Below are positions 37,305 through 42,199 of a stretch of DNA of 42,199 bases, piece after piece. A model generated the notes under the pieces. It had not been told where the DNA came from. It searched no databases and saw only the letters and a list, made by a program, of their open reading frames with translations. A program made the translations under genes and the position numbers. Numbering within the stretch: position 1 is the first letter of the stretch; every line of letters begins with the position of its first letter. This DNA is from Candidatus Sumerlaeia bacterium (GTDB lineage: Bacteria > Sumerlaeota > Sumerlaeia > JABWBI01), in NCBI GenBank assembly GCA_013360565.1, contig JABWBI010000005.1, positions 1-42,199 of the forward strand. The letters run 5' to 3'.

Positions 37305-38255
37305 TCAGCCCAGCTTGATGTGGTAGTGAACGAGATAATGGAAGAACACCGGCGCCGCATAGCAGAGGGAATCGACGCGGTCGAGCGTTCCCCCGTGGCC
37401 GGGAATCAGGTCGCCGAAGTCCTTGACGCCGAAGTCGCGCTTCACCGCGCTCATCACAGCGCCCCCCGCGAAGCCCGCGAGACAGAGCATGAGGGAGACG
37501 CCCAGCGTCTCCCACACGCCAAATGGCGTCAGGAAGCGCACGAGGAGGCTCAGGAGCGCCGTGGTCAACACTCCCCCGATGAATCCCTCCCAGGTCTTGT
37601 TTGGACTGATCACCGGCAGGATCTTCCGGCGCCCGAACGTCTTGCCCCAGACGTACTGCATGACGTCACTCACCTCGACGACGAAGACCAGAAAGAGGAC
37701 CAGCGTCCGGCCGTTCGCTTCGCTCCCCGGTGTCGAGGGGAGCTGAAGGAGGTATCCCGCATGGCTGAGACCGAAGCCGAACGCCATCAGCCCCCACAGA
37801 ATCGTCCCCGCCGAGGCGGTCAAGCCCTCCGGCTCTTTCGCCATCACGAGACGAAGGGGCAGGAGGAGGAACACCCAGACGGGGATAAACACGATGAACA
37901 TTCCAAACCACCCCGTCGCGATCCAGTAGTACTGAACCGGGATCGTGAGAAACGTGAGCACCAGCGCCCCATGGTCGGCGGGGCGTGTGCGGAGAAGGGT
38001 GACGTACTCCTTCAGGGCCCAGAACGACATCAGGGCGAAGAAGACGAGCGAGAGTGTGTTCGAGACCGCGACGGCGCCGAAGAACACGGTGGCCATCACC
38101 CACCACGCGCGGACCCGCGCCGTCAGCTCCGAGAGGTCGCGCTCGGGCCAGCGCCTCCGAAGCCAGAGGGTGATGGCCGAGGCGAGCACAAGGCACGCGA
38201 GAATGATCAGCCCCATGCGCCAGACCGGCGGCATCGCGAGCAGCTTGTGAATCAC
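37305..38255 (-). CDS. CdsA-like CDP-diglyceride synthase (YnbB-like)
   Basis: 316 residues from the GTG at 38255, overlapping the preceding stop (GTGA); the ORF-track start 76 codons earlier is antisense-like filler. About eight membrane helices. The family signature is at the C-terminal end: SPNKTWEGFIGG then KRDFGVKDFGDLIPGHGG and DRVDSL, which bind CTP-Mg. It would make CDP-diacylglycerol from phosphatidate. The combination of this gene with a CDP-alcohol transferase of YnbA type resembles the E. coli ynbAB pair, a second set beside the housekeeping cdsA/pgsA genes. Confidence 0.9.
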   Translation of the reverse strand: MIHKLLAMPPVWRMGLIILACLVLASAITLWLRRRWPERDLSELTARVRAWWVMATVFFGAVAVSNTLSLVFFALMSFWALKEYVTLLRTRPADHGALVLTFLTIPVQYYWIATGWFGMFIVFIPVWVFLLLPLRLVMAKEPEGLTASAGTILWGLMAFGFGLSHAGYLLQLPSTPGSEANGRTLVLFLVFVVEVSDVMQYVWGKTFGRRKILPVISPNKTWEGFIGGVLTTALLSLLVRFLTPFGVWETLGVSLMLCLAGFAGGAVMSAVKRDFGVKDFGDLIPGHGGTLDRVDSLCYAAPVFFHYLVHYHIKLG

Positions 38256-38872
38256 CGCTCCCCTCCCCCCTCGATCTCTCCCAGGCCCCGCCTCACACGG
38301 TTGATGCAGGTCCACGCAACGAGGCCCGCGCCGAGCGCGAAGAGCGGCCCCCACGCGCTCAGCCAGGCGGGTGCGAACACCGGCACCAGGGCCGCGATGC
38401 TCACGAGAACGGCCCGATCGCTCTTGCCCATGGGGCCGTCGTAGCGACGCGACGCGCCGAGGGCCTGCATCAGGACGCCGCACAGCTCCGTCAGGACCGC
38501 CCCGAAGAGGAAGAGCAGAATGAGCCAGCGTGTCCGCGCGTCGAAGACGGCGAATGGGAGATACAGCCCCACGTCCGACACCACATCACCAACTTCGTTG
38601 AGGACAGCGCCCAGGCGCGTGGTCATCCCATGCTCGCGGGCCAGCATGCCGTCGATCGCATTGAGGGCCATCCGCACGAGAAGCCAAACCGGCACGAGGA
38701 GGAAGAGCCAAACCGCCAATGGTGCGAGAAGCAACAGCCCTCCGACGGCACAGGACCCCGCCGCCGCCGCCACGGTGACTTGGTTGGCCGTCACTCCCCG
38801 CCCAGCCAATCGACCCGCCAGGGGGCGAAGTCGCGCCTGAAAGCGAGGCTTGATTTCGTAGACGGAGGCCAT
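38252..38872 (-). CDS. CDP-alcohol phosphatidyltransferase (YnbA-like)
   Basis: 206 residues from the ATG at 38872; the ORF-track start at 38935 adds 21 residues. About six membrane helices. The CDP-alcohol motif is present as NAIDGMLAREHGMTTRLG then NEVGDVVSD. Compared with the D..DG..AR...G...D...D consensus, Asn replaces the first and third Asp. From memory, E. coli YnbA has the same ALN.(L/I)DGMLARE...N(E)TGDVISD pattern, so this may define the subgroup rather than inactivity. It would join CDP-diacylglycerol to an unknown alcohol. It starts the three-gene phospholipid operon. Confidence 0.88.
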   Translation of the reverse strand: MASVYEIKPRFQARLRPLAGRLAGRGVTANQVTVAAAAGSCAVGGLLLLAPLAVWLFLLVPVWLLVRMALNAIDGMLAREHGMTTRLGAVLNEVGDVVSDVGLYLPFAVFDARTRWLILLFLFGAVLTELCGVLMQALGASRRYDGPMGKSDRAVLVSIAALVPVFAPAWLSAWGPLFALGAGLVAWTCINRVRRGLGEIEGGGER

Positions 38873-38999
38873 GGTTCCCAGCGTCCAATTGCGCCCCGAA
38901 AGAGGCAACGGCTTTGTCGAGACTCGGGCGCCCACTGACGCTGGACAGCGGCGGCGTGCCCCCGCAGACTGGGTTCACACCCAGCCGAGGAGGGATGCC

Positions 39000-39797
39000 A
39001 TGAGAGCGCACCTGTTCGCCCCGCTCTTCGCTCTGTACGTCACCTGTGCCACGGCCACTCCGGCGGGCTGGGAATTCGACCCCGCCTGGACCATCGTCGA
39101 GGGCGGGATCACGCGAGGGAGCACCGCCAGCCGGGAGATCGCACTCGTGTTCACTGGAGGTGACCACGGTGAAGGTGCTTCGACCATTCTCGACACTCTG
39201 CGAGAGCACGGCATCCGCGCTGCCTTCTTCGTGACAGGCGCCTTTGTCAGCAGAGAGGAGCATCATCCCCTTCTGCGGCGAATGGTCGACGAGGGACATT
39301 ACGTCGGCCCGCACTCCCACGCTCACCCGCTGTACGCTTCGTGGGATGACCGCTCCCAGACGCTCGTCAGCGAGGAGTTCTTCCGCCAAGACCTGCAGCG
39401 CAACATCGACGAGCTGCGCGCCTTCGGAGCGATGGCCGGTCCCGGTCCGATCTACTTCATCCCGCCTTCCGAGTGGTACAATCGAGAGCAGGTGGACTGG
39501 GCACGCGAGATCGGCGTCGTCCTGATCAATTTCACCCCGGGCTCGGGCTCGAACCGCGATTGGGCACCCGAATCCCACGCGAGCTTCATGTCCTCCGAGG
39601 CCATCCTCCAGGGGATTCTCGACTTCGAGCAGCGCGAAGAGCGCGGCTTGAACGGCTTCCTGCTGCTGCTGCATCTCGGCTCTCAGCGACAGGACAAGAT
39701 GCACCCCCTCTTTCCCCGCCTTGTCACCACACTTCAGGAACGCGGCTATCGATTCGTCCGCGTGGACGAGCTTCTGCCATTCGCCCCCTGTGACTGA
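39000..39797 (+). CDS. Secreted polysaccharide deacetylase-like protein, variant motif
   Basis: 265 residues from the ATG at 39000, with GGAGG seven bases upstream, and a signal peptide (LFAPLFALYVTCATAT). It has the NodB-homology layout: ALVFTGGDHGEGASTILDTL, IRAAFFVTGAFV, then GPHSHAHPLYASW with the His-x3-His zinc pair (H105, H109). The usual TFDDG at motif 1 is FTGGD, so the first catalytic Asp is displaced; a related FTGHE variant occurs in some Bacteroidetes proteins as I recall. PPSEWYNREQVDWARE and INFTPGSGSNRDW continue the family. The substrate is unknown. It is divergent from the phospholipid operon. Confidence 0.8.
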   Translation: MRAHLFAPLFALYVTCATATPAGWEFDPAWTIVEGGITRGSTASREIALVFTGGDHGEGASTILDTLREHGIRAAFFVTGAFVSREEHHPLLRRMVDEGHYVGPHSHAHPLYASWDDRSQTLVSEEFFRQDLQRNIDELRAFGAMAGPGPIYFIPPSEWYNREQVDWAREIGVVLINFTPGSGSNRDWAPESHASFMSSEAILQGILDFEQREERGLNGFLLLLHLGSQRQDKMHPLFPRLVTTLQERGYRFVRVDELLPFAPCD

Positions 39798-39798
39798 G

Positions 39799-40815
39799 TC
39801 ACTCTCCGTCCTGAATCCATTCGCTGTAGGCACGGCCCATCTCAAGACGGCCCGCAGCCCCCTCGTGCGGTGTCCCGAGCGTCAGCGCGTGGATGAAGCC
39901 ATTCATCTCCCCCACCAGCACGGTGTGGAGGATCACATTCTCCGGGTTCGTGTGGATGCGCAGGTCGATTCGCCCGCCGAGTCCGGTGAAGCACAGGAAA
40001 TCTCCCTCCCGCGTCTCCGCCAAGTCCACGTCCCGGCGCATACGCGCGATCATCCTCTGCGTCGCACCATAGGTCCCGGCGAGGGGAGTCGACAGCACCG
40101 GGCGCCCGTTGAGGGTGATGGTGCGGTCGTCGTAGCAGACGGCGATCAGCGCATGCGCGGGGTCACGCCGAAGCCAGGCGAGCAGCTTGTCGCCGTGTCC
40201 CTCCCCGTCGTCGTAGCTGTAGTTGGCGTCGAGATACGCGATGCGAGTGATTGTGTCGGGGATCTCGTCCGAGGCATTCAGAATCCCCGTGATCAGACTC
40301 CCGCCGCCGCTGTGCGCACAGAGCACCCGGGTCGTGCTCTCGTCGAGCAGCGGAAACGCTTCGTCCAGCAGCCTGATCAGGTGTGATCCCGGATTCCCGT
40401 GCTCGCGGCGCCATGCCGGCCAGGAGCGCCCGCCCGCCTCCAGGTACACCGTGACGAGGTTGCGGTCCGTCATCACCCGCCTGAGCGCTCGAGTCTGCGC
40501 AGCGATGTGCTGAATGTCGAAGTGCCAGTCGAGTCCCGGCGTCATCATCCGCCCGGCCGTCTGCTCGATCGTGTTGCCGTTGGGAAGCGCGTAGTAGACG
40601 GTCTCGGTCGGCCGCTCGGGATCAAAGTCGCCCGCCACGTTGACCAGGTACCTCGCGTCCGGCTCGAAGGCCCCCTCGCGAACCCACTCACCGAAGTGAG
40701 CGCTCCGGTGAAAACCTGCAAACGGGGCATCCGCCCCCACCTCCGGAGACACGTCGCCGTGGGCGAAACACGCTGTCAGGCTCAGCCAAGTCAGCACCAG
40801 CAGTGAGCACCGCAT
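39799..40815 (-). CDS. Alpha/beta-hydrolase-like lipoprotein
   Basis: 338 residues from the ATG at 40815, chosen because MRCSLLVLTWLSLTAC is a clean lipoprotein signal (lipobox LTAC) and GGAG lies upstream; the ORF-track start is 96 codons earlier. The mature part has VLCAHSGGGSLITGIL, a serine-hydrolase elbow (A-H-S-G-G in place of G-x-S-x-G). It is followed by RIAYLDANYSYDDGEGHGD (possible Asp) and later NENVILHT- and HAL-like segments that could give the His. Probably an envelope esterase; the substrate is unknown. It ends one base from the convergent deacetylase-like gene. Confidence 0.65.
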   Translation of the reverse strand: MRCSLLVLTWLSLTACFAHGDVSPEVGADAPFAGFHRSAHFGEWVREGAFEPDARYLVNVAGDFDPERPTETVYYALPNGNTIEQTAGRMMTPGLDWHFDIQHIAAQTRALRRVMTDRNLVTVYLEAGGRSWPAWRREHGNPGSHLIRLLDEAFPLLDESTTRVLCAHSGGGSLITGILNASDEIPDTITRIAYLDANYSYDDGEGHGDKLLAWLRRDPAHALIAVCYDDRTITLNGRPVLSTPLAGTYGATQRMIARMRRDVDLAETREGDFLCFTGLGGRIDLRIHTNPENVILHTVLVGEMNGFIHALTLGTPHEGAAGRLEMGRAYSEWIQDGE

Positions 40816-40897
40816 TCGTGACACTCCATGCCCGCAGGATCCGACCCCAGCGTCACCCGAACGGACCTGGACGCGAAAGGGAAAACAGGGCCGCACC

Positions 40898-41012
40898 TTG
40901 ACATTGAGACAGTGTGGCAGAGAATCATGATCTCGCGAGGCCTTCTGGACCAGGGACGGTCCGGGGGCCTCGGCCAAACCAACCTTCCTGCCCGGAGGTC
41001 CATTGACATTGA
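40898..41012 (+). promoter_or_regulatory. Repeated TTGACATTGA elements upstream of Spy-like gene
   Basis: TTGACATTGA occurs at 40898-40907 and again at 41003-41012. Each begins with a perfect -35 (TTGACA). The first has GAGAAT/AGAATC 16-17 bases on as a possible -10, giving a plausible promoter. The second sits too near the ATG at 41040 for a normal leader and may be an operator copy. Confidence 0.35.
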
Positions 41013-41039
41013 TCCCTGTGTGATCGTCAGGATCGCCCC

Positions 41040-41486
41040 ATGAACGACAAGACCAAGACCCTCGCCAAGGCACTCGCCGCTGTCGCTCTTCTCGCCGGAG
41101 CACTCGGGTGGATGTGGTCCACGTACCGGAGCTACGGGCCCATCAGTCCGGAACAAGCCCGGGAGATGATGCAGTCGGAGCGACAGGCCCGCCGCGAAGC
41201 GCGCCGCCAGCAGTTCCCGGCGGGACCCCGCCAGGAAGCAGAGCGCGCGCAGCCGACGCCGGAAGAACGGAGACAGAACCTCTATCGAAGGCTGGAGTTG
41301 ACCGAGGCCCAAAGGATTCAGGCCGAGATCATTCGGGTCCGCCTCGAGCAGGAGGGGCCGGTGCGCGAGGGAGCGTTCCGCCGCGAGCTTTCGAGCATTC
41401 TCACCGAAGACCAGCGGGCCGAGCTCGCCGAGATCGAGGCCCAGCGGCGCAACCGTCAGCGCCAGCCCAGCCCGGAGGGCACTTGA
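41040..41486 (+). CDS. Spy/CpxP-like periplasmic helical protein
   Basis: 148 residues with an N-terminal membrane helix or uncleaved signal (ALAAVALLAGALGWMW). The rest is a charged, Arg/Glu/Gln-rich helical segment with two LT..Q-type units (LELTEAQRIQAE and SSILTEDQRAELAE), the hallmark of the Spy/CpxP/CnrX group. These proteins act as periplasmic chaperones or metal and stress sensors. AGGA lies eight bases before the ATG. It ends 39 bases from the convergent PduT-like gene. A link to the microcompartment locus is not shown. Confidence 0.65.
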   Translation: MNDKTKTLAKALAAVALLAGALGWMWSTYRSYGPISPEQAREMMQSERQARREARRQQFPAGPRQEAERAQPTPEERRQNLYRRLELTEAQRIQAEIIRVRLEQEGPVREGAFRRELSSILTEDQRAELAEIEAQRRNRQRQPSPEGT

Positions 41487-41525
41487 GCCCTCAGAGAACA
41501 GGACTTCCGGCTCTTCGCCGAGAGG

Positions 41526-42080
41526 TCACACGAACTCACGGAACAGCTCCGCCCGTGGCCGGGGAATCACCACTCGCGCCACGAGAAGGCCCTTGCGGGA
41601 AGCTGCCGCCGCCCCCTCCTCCACGGCGGCTCGGACAGCCGAGACTTCGCCTGTGACCTGGACGTAGCCTTTGCCGCCGATGGCCATGGCCAAGTAGACG
41701 CGAAAGAGGGTCACATCGCCGGCTTTGACGGCCGCGTCCGCCGCCTCGACCGCCGCCGCGGCGCTGAACGTCTCAATCACCCCCATGGCCCCCACCTGCG
41801 AGGCGTCGAGCGCGACGCTCTGGCCAATGGCGGGGAAGACCGACGGATGGATGCTGGGGATGATGATGTGGTCGATCAACCCTTCGCGTGCCGTGTCGAC
41901 TCCGGCCCCAACAGCGGCTTGGATGGCCCCGGTGTCCCCCTTGACCATCACCGCGAACTTGCCCGAGCAAATGGTGCGGGCCATCAGCAGCTCCACTGCA
42001 CCGCTCTTGAGCATCGCATCCTCGACCTCATGGCCGATCGCGATCGAGGTCAGCTCGACCATTCCAATCGAGTCAGACAT
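41526..42080 (-). CDS. pduT: PduT-like Fe-S BMC-T shell protein of a bacterial microcompartment
   Basis: 184 residues from the ATG at 42080, chosen because GGGAGGG sits six bases upstream; the ORF-track ATG at 42086 touches the ribosome site. Two tandem BMC domains: SIGMVELTSIAIGHEVEDAM... and MGVIETFSAAAAVEAADAAV.... This forms pseudohexameric trimers in the protein shell. Cys38 in ARTICSGKF is at the same residue number and context as the PduT cysteine that binds a [4Fe-4S] cluster at the trimer pore, for electron passage. IHPSVFPAI and VIPRPRAELF also match PduT. It is the last gene of an operon entering from the right. Confidence 0.93.
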   Translation of the reverse strand: MSDSIGMVELTSIAIGHEVEDAMLKSGAVELLMARTICSGKFAVMVKGDTGAIQAAVGAGVDTAREGLIDHIIIPSIHPSVFPAIGQSVALDASQVGAMGVIETFSAAAAVEAADAAVKAGDVTLFRVYLAMAIGGKGYVQVTGEVSAVRAAVEEGAAAASRKGLLVARVVIPRPRAELFREFV

Positions 42081-42101
42081 CACCATCCCTCCCTGCTGGT
42101 C

Positions 42102-42199
42102 TCATCGCTCAATCACCACCACACTGCCGCCGGCGGCCACGACCCTGCCGCCGATGCTGGCGTGGATCGGTGCGCCGAGCGCGTTGGGGGCCACGCGCC
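42102..42199 (-). CDS. PduS/RnfC-like flavoprotein, C-terminal tail (partial)
   Basis: This gene is cut by the right edge and is not in the ORF track. About 31 codons are readable before the TGA: RVAPNALGAPIHASIGGRVV... ending VVVIER. The LGA.IHASI.G.V...V.IER pattern is the end of the barrel-sandwich domain in PduS/RnfC-type proteins. These carry flavin and Fe-S and reduce cobalamin or move electrons in diol-type microcompartments. In Pdu loci pduS directly precedes pduT, as seen here with a 21-base gap. The assignment is from a short piece plus context. Confidence 0.6.
   Translation of the reverse strand, partial: RVAPNALGAPIHASIGGRVVAAGGSVVVIER

Overview
The window is GC-rich, densely coded and bacterial. 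It looks like part of a chromosome from a Gram-negative-type organism. Evidence for that is a lysophospholipid acyltransferase, lipoprotein signals, a cbb3 oxidase, a Spy/CpxP-like protein and a type IV pilin-like protein. The pilin sequence style resembles proteins of uncultivated FCB/PVC-neighbourhood phyla (for example Sumerlaeota or Hydrogenedentota). That placement is an impression from sequence style, not a phylogeny. Recognised genes are intact except where the window cuts them at each end. I see no insertion sequences, prophage or CRISPR.

Left end (1-4677, minus): a respiratory operon for a cbb3-type cytochrome c oxidase. In transcription order it holds a pentaheme cytochrome c, CcoN, CcoO fused to a second cytochrome c domain, CcoS, a heme-free CcoP-like anchor, a one-helix small protein, a monoheme cytochrome c lipoprotein and the start of the copper ATPase CcoI (cut by the window; not in the ORF track). 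A perfect TGTGA-N6-TCACA palindrome lies upstream. Next come a TIM-barrel sugar isomerase-like gene and a pilin-like gene.

6.5-11.5 kb: a divergent promoter region, a 38-residue membrane protein, heme oxygenase, a small membrane protein and two tandem secreted paralogues of unknown function. A bidirectional terminator follows, then a proline-rich secreted protein with three copies of an unrecognised domain of about 95 residues.

11.5-20.2 kb: recF, a UbiA-type prenyltransferase (probably menaquinone), a secreted M1 metallopeptidase with extra C-terminal domains, an HNH nuclease, a glycosidase-like protein and dnaA. dnaN is not present and no clear oriC is visible beside dnaA.

20.6-28.7 kb: a B-box zinc-ribbon membrane protein, a long-chain polyprenyl diphosphate synthase, a GT-C-like membrane protein, full-length cobalamin-dependent metH, a membrane protein, tRNA-Phe and an SMR (Gdx-type) exporter.

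28.7-36.6 kb: an M20 peptidase followed by two enolase-superfamily dipeptide epimerases, which together read as a peptide-salvage operon. On the other strand is a coupled run of NAD kinase, Ppx/GppA phosphatase, a fumarase/aspartase-family lyase and a TPR protein.

36.6-42.2 kb: a three-gene phospholipid operon (YnbA-like CDP-alcohol transferase, CdsA-like, PlsC-like), a variant polysaccharide deacetylase, a lipoprotein hydrolase and a Spy-like protein. At the right edge is the end of a bacterial microcompartment operon: a PduT-like Fe-S shell protein preceded by the C-terminal tail of a PduS-like flavoprotein. The most interesting unexplored system probably continues beyond this edge.
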